A stretch of DNA of 64,000 nucleotides from NCBI RefSeq assembly GCF_963677305.1, contig NZ_OY781925.1, forward strand, positions 1,837,501 to 1,901,500. Reading direction: 5' to 3'. The DNA comes from an uncultured Holophaga sp. (GTDB lineage: Bacteria > Acidobacteriota > Holophagae > Holophagales > Holophagaceae). The translations under genes and the position numbers were made by a program. Shown here piece after piece: positions 9,015 through 18,024 of the stretch. Position 1 is the first letter of the stretch. The number at the start of each line of letters is the position of its first letter. The notes beneath the pieces were generated by a model. That model saw nothing but the letters and a program-made list of their open reading frames with translations. It searched no databases and was not told the origin of the DNA.

Positions 9015-10118
9015 ATGAAGACTAATGCTGAACTGCTGGCTGAGCGCAAGGAGCGCATCCGCAAGGCCGTGGCCCTGGAACAGCCTGACAAGACCCCCGT
9101 GGTGCTGCTGATGGATGCCTTCTGTGCCAAGCACATGGGCGCCCCCATGGACAAGTTTGGGCAGAGCCTCCGCTATTCCAACGAGGTGATGGTCGAATCC
9201 ATGAAGGATCTGGGCAACATCGACGGCTCCGACTCGGCTTTCGTGGCCGCACCCCTCTTCCCGTTGGGCTTCATGACCCGCATCAAGATGCCCGGGAAGG
9301 AACTGCCCGCCGATGCCCTCTGGCAGCTGGACGAGAAGGAGGTCATGACCCGTGAGGACTACGACACGATCCTCAACAAGGGCTGGCGCGCCTTCGAGGA
9401 CGACTACCTCCGGAAGCGCCTGGGAATCCCCCTCGACGAGATCCTGGAGGAGCTCCAGCACATCCCCAAGATGGTGCAGAACTTCGAAGATGCGGGCTAT
9501 GTGGTCTATTCCCCTCTGGTGATCAACCTCGTGAACGAGCGCATCAGCGGCGGCCGCTCCATGCCCTGCTACATGAAGGACCTCTATCAGTGCCCCGACA
9601 AGGTGGAAGCCGTCATCGACGTCATCCAGCAGGAGACCCTGAACGAGCTTCGCGCTGCGATCCGTGCCACCAAGTCCGAGTACGTCTTCATCTCCCCTGC
9701 CCGCGGAGCCAGCGAGTTCTTCCGCCCCAAGTTCTGGGAGCGCTTTGTCTGGAAGTACCTCAAGCAGGTGGCCGACGCCATCATCGAAGAGGGCGCTGTC
9801 ATCAACTTCCACATCGACTCCAACTGGGAGCGGGACCTGGAGTTCTTCAAGTCCATCCCCAAGGGCCGGGCGGTCTTCGAGACGGACGGGGTCACGGACA
9901 TCTACAAGATCAAGGAGGTCCTGGGTGACACCATGTGCATCAAGGGTGACGTGGCTGCTGGACTGCTCACCCTCGGAACCCCGGACAAGGTCTATGACTA
10001 CTCTCGCAAGCTGATCCGGGACATGGGTCCCGGGTTCATCCTCTCGGGCGGCTGTGCCATTCCTGCCAACGCCAAGGTGGAGAACGTCAAGGCCATGATC
10101 GCCGCCGCGGAAGGCTGA
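9015..10118 (+). CDS. UroD-fold methyltransferase, second copy in the cluster
   Basis: A 367-aa uroporphyrinogen-decarboxylase-superfamily protein (ERKERIRKAVALEQPDKTPVVLLMDAF). Motifs aligning with the enzyme at 6729-7862 include INFHIDSNWERDL, ETDGVTDIYKIKEVLG, TLGTPDKVYDYSRKLI and SGGCAIPANAKVENVKAM. The two are clear paralogs but not near-identical, consistent with different substrates or with methyltransferase I versus II roles. It follows the corrinoid gene by 60 nt. A hairpin sits just after the stop codon. Confidence 0.8.
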   Translation: MKTNAELLAERKERIRKAVALEQPDKTPVVLLMDAFCAKHMGAPMDKFGQSLRYSNEVMVESMKDLGNIDGSDSAFVAAPLFPLGFMTRIKMPGKELPADALWQLDEKEVMTREDYDTILNKGWRAFEDDYLRKRLGIPLDEILEELQHIPKMVQNFEDAGYVVYSPLVINLVNERISGGRSMPCYMKDLYQCPDKVEAVIDVIQQETLNELRAAIRATKSEYVFISPARGASEFFRPKFWERFVWKYLKQVADAIIEEGAVINFHIDSNWERDLEFFKSIPKGRAVFETDGVTDIYKIKEVLGDTMCIKGDVAAGLLTLGTPDKVYDYSRKLIRDMGPGFILSGGCAIPANAKVENVKAMIAAAEG

Positions 10119-10129
10119 TCCAGGGCAGG

Positions 10130-10160
10130 GGGCCGCAGCTCCGGAACAGGACTGCGGCCC
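10130..10160 (+). other. Intergenic hairpin without T-tract
   Basis: GGGCCGCAG (10130-10138) pairs with CTGCGGCCC (10152-10160). No run of T follows, so it is either a weak or Rho-assisted terminator or an mRNA-stabilising stem after the methyltransferase gene. The rest of 10119-10357 shows no gene. A strong AAAGGAGG ribosome-binding site closes it before the permease. Confidence 0.45.
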
Positions 10161-10357
10161 GCTTCCGGTTTTCTCCGGTTTCTGCCGTCCCCGCAGGGCG
10201 GGGCAGGGGCCCGTGATCCCGCTCGGATCGGGCGCCAGTAAGGATGGTGTGGTTTCCCATCGGATTTGTGCCCCCTTTGCCGTCGGGCTGGCTTGGCCTT
10301 GTCGGTGGGTGGGTCCCGGTCTCTGAATCCAGTCTCTTCATTCTCAAAGGAGGAACT

Positions 10358-11731
10358 ATGGCAATGAACGATCAAGGCATCATCCACTCAGAGGACAAGC
10401 TGACCATAAAACAGTCGCTGTTCTTCGGCCTCCAGTCCCTGCTGGCCTGCAACCTCTTCCTCGGACCCATCGTCATCATCGCCATCCTCAAGCTGGATCT
10501 GGGGATGGCCGCCGGGCTCATCACCGCGACCTTCTTCGCCTGCGGCGTGGCCACCCTGCTCCAGGCGGGGCTCTTCCTGCGCTTCCAGGTGGTGCAGGGC
10601 ATGACCTTCCTGATCATCGGGGCGGCGGTGTCCATCGCCATGAAGGCGGGCTTCCCGACCCTGGTGGGCAGCTTCATCGTGGCCACCATCGTGCTGATGA
10701 TCATCGGGGTGACAGGGGTCTTCAGCAAGATCATCAAGTGGTTCGTGCCCGGACTCGTGGCGGGCACGGTCATCACCATCATCGGCCTCGCCCTGATGCC
10801 CATCACCTTCAACTCCATCCTGGGCATCCCCGGGAAGACCGGGATCAACTTCCTCGAGGCCTTCGTCACCTTCGTCGCCTTCCTTGCGTTTATGCGGTTG
10901 GCACACCTCAAGACTCCTGTGGCCAAATACTTGGGTCTGGGCTCGGTGATCTACGCCATCATTGTGGGCACCATCGTCGCGGGCTTCTTCGGGCATGTGG
11001 ACTTCGGGCCCGTGGCCAAGGCCCCCTGGATCGCCATCCCCAAGCTCATGCCCTACGGCATGCCCAAGTTCGACCTGAACACCTGTGTGGTGATGACCAT
11101 CCTCATGATCCTGGTCATGGTGGAGAGCACCGGTACCTGGTTCACTTACACCGCCATGTCCGGGGAGAAGCTGGATGAGAAGCGCATCAACCGCGGTGTG
11201 TTCGGTGAGGGCCTGGGCTGCTTCATCGGCGCCTTCTTCGGAGCCCTGCCCGTGACCAGCTACGCTTCCAATGCCGGTGTACTGGCGGTGACCCGCGTCT
11301 TCAGCCGTCATGCAGCGATCGGTGCCGGTGTCATCGCCATCGTGATGGCCTTCTGTCCCAAGTTGATGTACGTCATCGCCCTCGTCCCGGGTTCTGTGAT
11401 CTGGGGCATCTATGCCGTCATCTGTGTTGCCGTGCTGATGAGCGGCTGGGCCAGCCTCAAGAACTATCCCATGACCGAGCGGAACTATCTGGTAATCGGC
11501 GTGTCGATCCTGGCCACCATCGGCTCCGGCCTGCTGCCTATGCCCCTGATCATGAGCATGCCCCCCCTCCTGGGCTACCTGCTCAGTTCCACGATCTGCA
11601 TGGGAGCCCTGACGGCCATCATCATGAACAAGATCCTGCCGGAGAAGCCCGAAGACCGTCCTGTACCCGAGCCCGCTGTCGAGGAGTCCCCCGTGGTTCC
11701 CGCCGTGGTGGAGGCCGCTGGCGCCAACTGA
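10358..11731 (+). CDS. NCS2/NAT-family permease, copy A
   Basis: A 457-aa membrane protein with roughly 12 hydrophobic segments. It carries the NCS2 (nucleobase/ascorbate transporter) signature region TSYASNAGVLAVTRVFSRHA and a re-entrant-type SAGVLAVT context. The frame is open upstream, but ATG 10358 preceded by AAAGGAGG is clearly the start. Its position directly after the methyltransferases suggests uptake of a one-carbon substrate or aromatic compound rather than a purine or pyrimidine; this is inference. It is almost identical to the next gene, and a terminator follows. Confidence 0.85.
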   Translation: MAMNDQGIIHSEDKLTIKQSLFFGLQSLLACNLFLGPIVIIAILKLDLGMAAGLITATFFACGVATLLQAGLFLRFQVVQGMTFLIIGAAVSIAMKAGFPTLVGSFIVATIVLMIIGVTGVFSKIIKWFVPGLVAGTVITIIGLALMPITFNSILGIPGKTGINFLEAFVTFVAFLAFMRLAHLKTPVAKYLGLGSVIYAIIVGTIVAGFFGHVDFGPVAKAPWIAIPKLMPYGMPKFDLNTCVVMTILMILVMVESTGTWFTYTAMSGEKLDEKRINRGVFGEGLGCFIGAFFGALPVTSYASNAGVLAVTRVFSRHAAIGAGVIAIVMAFCPKLMYVIALVPGSVIWGIYAVICVAVLMSGWASLKNYPMTERNYLVIGVSILATIGSGLLPMPLIMSMPPLLGYLLSSTICMGALTAIIMNKILPEKPEDRPVPEPAVEESPVVPAVVEAAGAN

Positions 11732-11756
11732 ACGGGAGCACTTCGTCCATGAGTCA

Positions 11757-11783
11757 GCCCCCGGTCCGATCCGGGGGCTTTTG
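11757..11783 (+). terminator. Rho-independent terminator after permease A
   Basis: GCCCCCGG pairs with CCGGGGGC around a short loop, followed by TTTT. It separates the two permease genes into different transcription units. Confidence 0.85.
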
Positions 11784-12112
11784 TGTGTCCCTTGGCTTGT
11801 CTGGTGGGTCGTTCGTACCGTATTACGGTCTTGACAAGTCTTCTGAAAGGTCTTCTGTTGACATGGGTTTGACAAGAAAAAAACGGCACAATAAGGAATC
11901 AGAAAAAGATTGACTTCTCTTCGTCAATGACATCAAATCATAACCGACCATCAATCGATACATCAGTCCGCTTGCCGCTTTGCCCAGTCCCTTCCGAGGG
12001 GTGGCCGAAGGGGCGGACTGCACGCCCTTTCCCCGACCCGCCCTCCGGACCCGGATCGTCTGGGCATCCGTTCGGCCCCCCACCCATTCCCCATGACCCC
12101 AGGAGGATCTGC
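11784..12112 (+). promoter_or_regulatory. Promoter/operator region of permease B
   Basis: No gene is seen in 11784-12112. An AT-rich segment holds three TTGACA-like hexamers (near 11831, 11859 and 11870), a direct repeat GTCTTCTG-N4-GTCTTCTG (about 11838-11857), and a perfect inverted repeat ATTGAC-N8-GTCAAT (11909-11928) suitable for a dimeric repressor. The remainder is GC-rich leader ending in AGGAGG. Promoter choice is uncertain. Confidence 0.45.
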
Positions 12113-13483
12113 ATGGAGAACACAGGTCAACTCACCATCCACTCCGAGGACAAGCTGAGCATCAAGCAGTCGCTGTTCTTCGGGCTCCAGTCCCTGCTGG
12201 CCTGCAATCTCTTCCTCGGGCCCATCGTCATCATCGCCATCCTCAAGCTGGATCTGGGGATGGCCGCAGGGCTCATCACCGCGACCTTCTTCGCCTGCGG
12301 CGTGGCCACCCTGCTCCAGGCGGGGCTCTTCCTGCGCTTCCAGGTGGTGCAGGGCATGACCTTCCTGATCATCGGGGCGGCGGTGTCCATCGCCATGAAG
12401 GCGGGCTTCCCGACCCTGGTGGGCAGCTTCATCGTGGCCACCATCGTGCTGATGATCATCGGGGTGACAGGGGTCTTCAGCAAGATCATCAAGTGGTTCG
12501 TGCCCGGGCTTGTGGCGGGCACGGTCATCACCATCATCGGCATCGCCCTGATGCCCATCACCTTCAACTCGATCCTGGGCATTCCCGGAAAGACGGGCAT
12601 CAACTTCCTGGAGGCCTTCGTCACCTTCGTGGCCTTCATCCTCTTTATGCGCCTGGCGCACCTGAAGACCCCCATCGCCAAGTACATCGGCCTGGGCTCG
12701 GTGATCTACGCCATCATTGTGGGCACCATCGTCGCGGGCTTCTTCGGGCATGTGGACTTCGGGCCCGTGGCCAAGGCCCCCTGGATCGCCATCCCCAAGC
12801 TCATGCCCTACGGCATGCCCAAGTTCGACCTGAACACCTGTGTGGTGATGACCATTCTCATGATCCTGGTGATGGTGGAGAGCACCGGCACCTGGTTCAC
12901 CTATACCGCCATGTCCGGAGAGAAGTTGGACGAAAAGCGCATCAACCGCGGTGTGCTGGGTGAGGGCCTGGGCTGCTTCATCGGTGCCTTCTTCGGAGCC
13001 CTGCCGGTCACCAGCTATGCCTCCAATGCCGGCGTGCTGGCCGTGACGAGGGTCTTCAGCCGCCATGCGGCGCTCGGCGCCGGTGTCATCGCCATCGTGA
13101 TGGCCTTCTGCCCCAAGTTGATGTATGTCATCGCTCTGGTGCCCAGTTCTGTGATCTGGGGCATCTATGCCGTCATCTGCGTGGCGGTGGTGATGAGCGG
13201 CTGGGCCAGCCTCAAGGACTATCCCATGACCGAGCGGAACTACCTCGTGATCGGGGTTTCGATCCTGACCACCATCGGGGCCGGGCTCCTGCCCATGCCC
13301 CTCATCATGAGTCTGCCTCCCCTGCTGGGCTACATGCTGAGTTCCACGATCTGCGTGGGTGCCCTGACGGCCATCATCATGAACAAGATCCTCCCGGAGA
13401 AGGCTGAGGATCGCCCGGTGAGCGCTAACGCCAGTGAAGAGAGTGCGACTCCGGTGGTGGCGGAGATGGCCGACGCCAACTGA
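12113..13483 (+). CDS. NCS2/NAT-family permease, copy B
   Basis: A 456-aa permease differing from copy A at few positions, mostly the N-terminus (MENTGQLTIHSEDKLSIKQ), a short stretch near the middle (AFILFMRLAHLKTPIAKYIG) and the C-terminal tail. Long blocks are identical at DNA level (for example 12270-12505 versus 10516-10750), while flanks have diverged, which points to recent duplication plus gene conversion. ATG 12113 has AGGAGG at 12101-12106. It has its own upstream regulatory region and terminator, so the two copies are probably expressed under different conditions. Confidence 0.85.
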   Translation: MENTGQLTIHSEDKLSIKQSLFFGLQSLLACNLFLGPIVIIAILKLDLGMAAGLITATFFACGVATLLQAGLFLRFQVVQGMTFLIIGAAVSIAMKAGFPTLVGSFIVATIVLMIIGVTGVFSKIIKWFVPGLVAGTVITIIGIALMPITFNSILGIPGKTGINFLEAFVTFVAFILFMRLAHLKTPIAKYIGLGSVIYAIIVGTIVAGFFGHVDFGPVAKAPWIAIPKLMPYGMPKFDLNTCVVMTILMILVMVESTGTWFTYTAMSGEKLDEKRINRGVLGEGLGCFIGAFFGALPVTSYASNAGVLAVTRVFSRHAALGAGVIAIVMAFCPKLMYVIALVPSSVIWGIYAVICVAVVMSGWASLKDYPMTERNYLVIGVSILTTIGAGLLPMPLIMSLPPLLGYMLSSTICVGALTAIIMNKILPEKAEDRPVSANASEESATPVVAEMADAN

Positions 13484-13498
13484 GCCCATCCTGGAAGG

Positions 13499-13525
13499 AA
13501 AAGCCCCCGTTGATCGGGGGCTTTT
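13499..13525. terminator. Bidirectional terminator between convergent genes
   Basis: A perfect stem AAAAGCCCCCG/CGGGGGCTTTT with a five-base loop. The A-run on one side and T-run on the other allow it to end transcripts from both permease B and the convergent TetR gene. Confidence 0.92.
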
Positions 13526-13534
13526 CTCTTGGAG

Positions 13535-14206
13535 CTATTCGACGACGCCGTCGAGTCTGAAGGAGAAGTCGATGTCCGGTGGGGGATAGGCGGGCAGGGG
13601 GATCGAGGCGGCCTCCCGGGCCTTCTCGGAGGGCACTCCCATGATCCGCATGATCAGCTCCACGATATAGGCCTCACGGCCGATGGGGTGCTGGAGGATG
13701 AGGATGTCCCGCAGGCCGCCGACGATGATCCAGTTGTGGATGACCCAGACCATCTCCATGTCATCGTTGTCCAACTTGTAGCTGCCCGCGCCCAGGGAGG
13801 CATTCATGTCCCGCTGGCCGTAGGCGCGGAAGCCTTCCCGCATTCGATCGGCCAGGAGGTCCGGGTGGCGGATCCACCACTGCCAGATGGGGTTGGTGAT
13901 GGCCTCGCGGATGGTGAGCCTGATGGAGGTGGGCTGCACGAAGAGCGGATTCTCCACCTTGTACGGGGCCGTGGCAATGTCGTTCCGTCTGGCCACATCG
14001 TGGATCACGCAGTCCAGAACACGGGTGGCGATCTCCTCCTTGGAGGCGAAATAGTTGTAGAAGGTGCCGAGTCCGACATCAGCCCGCTCGGTGATCTCCT
14101 GGATCGTGGTGGCGTCCAGGCCCTGGCGCGAAAAGACCTCGTAGGCCGCCTTGAGGAGGCGGATGCGGGTCTGGCTGCGCTTGCGGGAGACCCGGTCGGA
14201 GGCCAT
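13535..14206 (-). CDS. TetR-family regulator, paralog 2 of 3
   Basis: About 223 aa from ATG 14206 (AAAGGTG upstream). The frame extends to 14254, but that ATG lacks a good site. The N-terminal helix-turn-helix reads TRIRLLKAAYEVFSRQGLDATTIQEITERADVGLGTFYNYFASKEE. The C-terminal half shares W-W-I-R-H-PDLLADRMREGF and the ending PLPAYPPPDIDFSF with the TetR proteins at 5722 and 15980. It is convergent with permease B and divergent from the substrate-binding protein gene, making both plausible targets. Confidence 0.85.
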   Translation of the reverse strand: MASDRVSRKRSQTRIRLLKAAYEVFSRQGLDATTIQEITERADVGLGTFYNYFASKEEIATRVLDCVIHDVARRNDIATAPYKVENPLFVQPTSIRLTIREAITNPIWQWWIRHPDLLADRMREGFRAYGQRDMNASLGAGSYKLDNDDMEMVWVIHNWIIVGGLRDILILQHPIGREAYIVELIMRIMGVPSEKAREAASIPLPAYPPPDIDFSFRLDGVVE

Positions 14207-14552
14207 GGGTTCACCTTTCGATGTCTTCGCAGGGCGGGCCTGGGTTCTTACCATTGCTTGGACTCCCGGGGTGATTGGAGTTCATCTTACCCAAAACGCG
14301 CTTTGGTGGAATGGTGATCAAATTATCGTATGGCGTGATTTCCGTACATGACTGCATTCTTTGGTTGACGATCATTCATTCGTGTTGAATATTCGTGGAC
14401 GATCGCCAGGTTTATCAATGAAAGTGCAAAGTCCCCCAGCAGGTGTTCCGGGAGGCGACATGGCCGAATACAGCACCCCTGGCAGGGGGGCCTGATCCTC
14501 AAAGAAGGCATGGTCAAGGTTGTTTCGGTCCCTGAATCAGTGAGGTGAATAT
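14207..14552. promoter_or_regulatory. Divergent intergenic region, TetR / substrate-binding protein
   Basis: The 346 bp contain no gene. A possible sigma-70 promoter for the rightward gene is TTGACG (14365-14370), 17 bases, AATATT (14388-14393). Repeated GACGATC and ATTCGTG words flank it and could be half-sites for the adjacent TetR protein. Assignment is by eye only. Confidence 0.4.
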
Positions 14553-15869
14553 ATGGATACCAGATCGATACTGCTGTCCGCTTTGACCGCCTGCGCCCTG
14601 ATCTTGGGCGGGGGGTGCGAGCGGAAGAACCAGAAAGAGATAAAGGTCGGCTTTGTCATGGCCCAGACCGGGATGTTCGCCCCCTTCGGGCAGGGAGGGC
14701 TCTTCGGTGTGAAGACGGCCATCGAGGATGTGAACCGGCTCGGGGGGGTCAAGATCGGTGAGGACCACTACACCCTCAAGCTGGTGCCCGTGGACAGCGA
14801 GAGTGACCCCAACAAGGCCGGCCAACTGGCGGAGGGGCTCATCCTCCAGGACAAGGTTCAGTTCATCGTCACCGGGGATGATCCTTTCCCCATGCATCCG
14901 AGTGTGGCCAATGTGGCCGATCGCTACAGGATCCCCTGCATCACTGGGGTGGGCCCCCAGGAACCCTGGCTGGCCATGAGGAGTGAGAGCCCGACCCACT
15001 GGAAGTACACATGGTGCATGGGAAGCTTCGCCATCGAGACCCCTGCCAAGCCTGGAGATTTCAGGGCCAAGCCCGGGTACACCGTGATGGATTCCTGGCT
15101 CACGCAGTTGGATCTCTTCGGAGCCAAGACCAACAAGAAGGTCGGACTGATCGCCTCGGATGAACCCGACGGTCGGGGGTGGTACACCCTCTTCGGTCCC
15201 ATCCTGAAGAAGAAGGGATACCAAGTGGTCGGTCTTGAGAAGAACCTTGGGCTCGTCCCCATGGAGACCAACGACTTCAGCTCTGTGGTGAAGGCGTGGA
15301 AGGATGCCGGGGTGGAGATCCTGTGGGGGAACTGCCCCGGACCCTTCTTCGGCACCGTTTGGCGCCAGGCCAAGGCCCTGGGCTTCAGCCCCAGGATCGT
15401 CTCGCTGGGGCGCGGTGCCCTCCAGTACGATGATGTGAAGGCCTGGGGTGGGGACCTGGCCGAAGGTGTGGGCACCGAGATGTGGTGGGATGGCACCCTG
15501 CAGAATTGTCCCGGTTTCGGGGACCAGACCCCCAAGAGCCTCAGCGAGAAGTGGGTCAAAGAGACGGGACGTCCGGTCATCTGCACCATCGGACCGGGCT
15601 ATGCGGGCATCCAGGTGCTGGTGGACGCCCTTCAGCGCGCCGGTTCCCTTGACCCTGAGAAGGTCAATGCGGCCTTGGCCAAGACCGACCTCATGACCAT
15701 GCGTCACCGGGTCAAGTTCGATGAGAATCAGTTCAGCCGGGGGCCTATCGTCTTCGGCCAGTGGTTCAGGACTGACAGGCCCGAGAAGTGGGAACTCCGC
15801 GTCGTCCACTCTGACCATGACTTCTGGCCGGCCGCCGACAAGGCGCTCTTTCCGGTGCCTGGGAAGTAA
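14553..15869 (+). CDS. ABC-type branched-chain/aromatic substrate-binding lipoprotein
   Basis: A 438-aa periplasmic binding protein of the Leu/Ile/Val-binding (type I fold) family: EIKVGFVMAQTGMFAPFGQGGLFGVKTAIEDVNRLGG near the start, then NKKVGLIASDEPDGRGW and LDPEKVNAALAKTD further on. The N-terminal signal contains Cys14 (LTAC) and Cys22 (LGGGC), either of which could be lipidated. No permease or ATPase gene is nearby, so it is an orphan component. Related binding proteins in aromatic degraders bind benzoate-type ligands. With two TetR genes flanking it, it may capture the methylated substrate used by the cluster; this is inference. Confidence 0.8.
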   Translation: MDTRSILLSALTACALILGGGCERKNQKEIKVGFVMAQTGMFAPFGQGGLFGVKTAIEDVNRLGGVKIGEDHYTLKLVPVDSESDPNKAGQLAEGLILQDKVQFIVTGDDPFPMHPSVANVADRYRIPCITGVGPQEPWLAMRSESPTHWKYTWCMGSFAIETPAKPGDFRAKPGYTVMDSWLTQLDLFGAKTNKKVGLIASDEPDGRGWYTLFGPILKKKGYQVVGLEKNLGLVPMETNDFSSVVKAWKDAGVEILWGNCPGPFFGTVWRQAKALGFSPRIVSLGRGALQYDDVKAWGGDLAEGVGTEMWWDGTLQNCPGFGDQTPKSLSEKWVKETGRPVICTIGPGYAGIQVLVDALQRAGSLDPEKVNAALAKTDLMTMRHRVKFDENQFSRGPIVFGQWFRTDRPEKWELRVVHSDHDFWPAADKALFPVPGK

Positions 15870-15979
15870 GCCCCTCCATCCCACTGGAGAGCCTGGAGCG
15901 GAGCCTGCCGTTCCGGGCTTTTGCGGTTTCCCGGGCCGCCCGGATCATGAACAATGGGATATGGAAGGGAGGTCGGTGG

Positions 15980-16717
15980 ATGGCCAGGCGTGAACCAGTC
16001 GAGCAGGCGTCCGGGACCCGGAAGAAGGAGCGGATCCCCTGGCGGCGCATCCAGACCCGGAGCCGCCTGTTACAGGGCGCCTACGAGGTGATGTCCGAAA
16101 AGGGCGTGGACGCTGCCACCATCCAGGAAATCACGGACTGCGCCCAGGTGGGCTTCGGCACCTTCTACAATTACTTCAAGTCGAAGGACGAAGTGGCTGC
16201 CTGCCTCCTGGACTGCGTCATCCAGGACATGGCCAGACGGAATGACTTGGCCACAGCATCCTTCAAGGATTCGGATCCTGGTCGGGTCATGCCTGTCTCT
16301 GTCCGCCTCACCCTGCGGGATGCCATGCAGGACCCCTTCTGGAGGTGGTGGATCCTGCGCCCTGACCTCCTCTCGGACCGGATGAGGCGCGCCTTCGAGC
16401 CCTTCGGCACCCGGGACATGCGGCTGGCCATCCTGGCTGGACGCTACTCCCTGCTGGACAGTGCGGTGGAGACAACCTGGGGCATCATGGTGTGGATGAT
16501 GGTCGGGGGGCTCTGTGATGTGGTCTCCGGCCGCTACCCAGCCGATCATGAACGCTATGTGGTGGAGATGATCACCCGGGTGGCTGGGGCCTCTTCGGAG
16601 CTGGCGCGGGAGCTGGCAGGGGACCCGCTGCCCCCCTACCCGCCGGCGGATATCGACTTCTCCTTCGACATCACCCAGCGGGATGCCCAGGGTATCAATG
16701 GATCAGCAGCTTCTTGA
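15980..16717 (+). CDS. TetR-family regulator, paralog 3 of 3
   Basis: About 245 aa from ATG 15980 (GGGAGGT upstream); an upstream in-frame ATG at 15947 lacks a good site. The helix-turn-helix reads TRSRLLQGAYEVMSEKGVDAATIQEITDCAQVGFGTFYNYFKSKDE. The sensor domain has W-W-I-L-R-PDLLSDRMRRAFEPFGTRDM and ends PLPPYPPADIDFSF, as in the two other TetR paralogs here. It follows the substrate-binding protein gene by 110 nt and may be co-transcribed with it. Its 3' end overlaps the convergent phosphofructokinase gene by about 23 nt. Confidence 0.85.
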   Translation: MARREPVEQASGTRKKERIPWRRIQTRSRLLQGAYEVMSEKGVDAATIQEITDCAQVGFGTFYNYFKSKDEVAACLLDCVIQDMARRNDLATASFKDSDPGRVMPVSVRLTLRDAMQDPFWRWWILRPDLLSDRMRRAFEPFGTRDMRLAILAGRYSLLDSAVETTWGIMVWMMVGGLCDVVSGRYPADHERYVVEMITRVAGASSELARELAGDPLPPYPPADIDFSFDITQRDAQGINGSAAS

Positions 16718-17909
16718 CCCGGGGAGCTGAGAGCTGGTCGTAGCGGGGCAGGCTGCCGATAAGTGGCCGGGCGTAGTCTTTGAACGCCGTGGTGACATCA
16801 TTGTCACCCTGGATGAAGCCGGGGGGCATGGCCTTGGTGTTCCCGGCCACGCTCTCCAGGGAAGTGAGGAAATACTCAGCGGAGTAGTCGCCGGTGCGGC
16901 GTATGGCCACCGAGCCGGCCACTTCGCCCCAGACGGCGAATTGCACGGCTCGCTCCCCAACCTCGCGGGCCTCCTCGGCATCCACCTCTGAGACGACGCC
17001 TGGAAAGGAGCGCTGGAGGTAACCGAAGGTATCGGCACGGACCCGCTTGATGGAGAGCCGGGTCTTGACGGCATTGGCCAGAGCGTCGGCCAGGGCGCCG
17101 CTGCCTGAGAGCTGGACGTTGCCATGGGCGTCCCGCTCCTGATCGGCCTGGAGGCGGGACATCACCGGGGTGCGGGTACTGTCCATGATGCCCTCGCAGA
17201 CAGCGGCCACGCATCGCCCCTTGGCGGTGAAGGTCTGGTCCACATCCGCGAGGAAGCGCTCGAAGTCGAAGTCCTGCTCCGGGAGGTAGATGAGGTGGGG
17301 GCCATCATCAGGGAAGCGCCGGGCAAAGACGCTGGAGGCGGTCAGCCAGCCAGCCTCCCGACCCATCACCACCCCGATGTAGACACCCGGCAGGGCGTGG
17401 TTGTCCAGGTTCAACCCCAGGAAGGACTGGACCACGAACTTGCCGGCACTGCCGTAGCCGGGACAGTGGTCGGTCACCAGGAGGTCGTTGTCGATGGTCT
17501 TGGGGATGTGGATGACTCGCAGTTCATAGCCATCCTGGACTGCGTAGTCCCGGATGATCCGCGAGGTGTCGGCGCTGTCGTTGCCCCCGATATAGAAAAA
17601 GTAGCGCACCTCATGGGCCCTCAGGACCCGGAAGAGCTTCTCGCAGTATTCCTCGTCGGGCTTGTCCCGCGTGCTGCCCAGGGCGGAGCAGGGGGAAACG
17701 GCCACCCGCTCCAGGTTGTGGGTCGTCGTCTGGGAGAGGTCGATGAAGTCTTCGTTGAGGATGCCCCGCACCCCGTGCCGTGCCCCATAGACATGGGTGA
17801 TCTGGCTGTATTCCCTGGACTCCAGGACAACACCCACCAGACTCTGGTTGATGACGCCCGTCGGACCTCCGCCTTGGGCGACTACGGCCTTCCCTTCAAG
17901 TTTGCTCAT
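16695..17909 (-). CDS. pfp: 6-phosphofructokinase, pyrophosphate-dependent type
   Basis: A 404-aa PFK-family enzyme of glycolysis. Visible motifs are AQGGGPTGVINQSL (phosphate-donor loop), FYIGGNDSADT, HIPKTIDNDL (fructose-6-phosphate/catalytic region), CPGYGSAGKF and MGREAGWLTASS. The N-D-S in place of the G-D-G-S/T of ATP enzymes, and the overall length, fit the PPi-dependent or related group, but the donor cannot be proved by eye. The start is ATG 17909 with GAGGCGGG upstream; the open frame extends well beyond this and overlaps other genes, so the longer version is rejected. Confidence 0.88.
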   Translation of the reverse strand: MSKLEGKAVVAQGGGPTGVINQSLVGVVLESREYSQITHVYGARHGVRGILNEDFIDLSQTTTHNLERVAVSPCSALGSTRDKPDEEYCEKLFRVLRAHEVRYFFYIGGNDSADTSRIIRDYAVQDGYELRVIHIPKTIDNDLLVTDHCPGYGSAGKFVVQSFLGLNLDNHALPGVYIGVVMGREAGWLTASSVFARRFPDDGPHLIYLPEQDFDFERFLADVDQTFTAKGRCVAAVCEGIMDSTRTPVMSRLQADQERDAHGNVQLSGSGALADALANAVKTRLSIKRVRADTFGYLQRSFPGVVSEVDAEEAREVGERAVQFAVWGEVAGSVAIRRTGDYSAEYFLTSLESVAGNTKAMPPGFIQGDNDVTTAFKDYARPLIGSLPRYDQLSAPRVKKLLIH

Positions 17910-18024
17910 GGTCCCGCCTCGGTGGAAATATAGCTCCCCGGACAGATGGCGCACCTTCTGACCCGGCTCCCTTTCCTCTTCGGATGGCTGAAGGGCTATC
18001 CTGGTTCCATCGGCTGGAGGCCTC

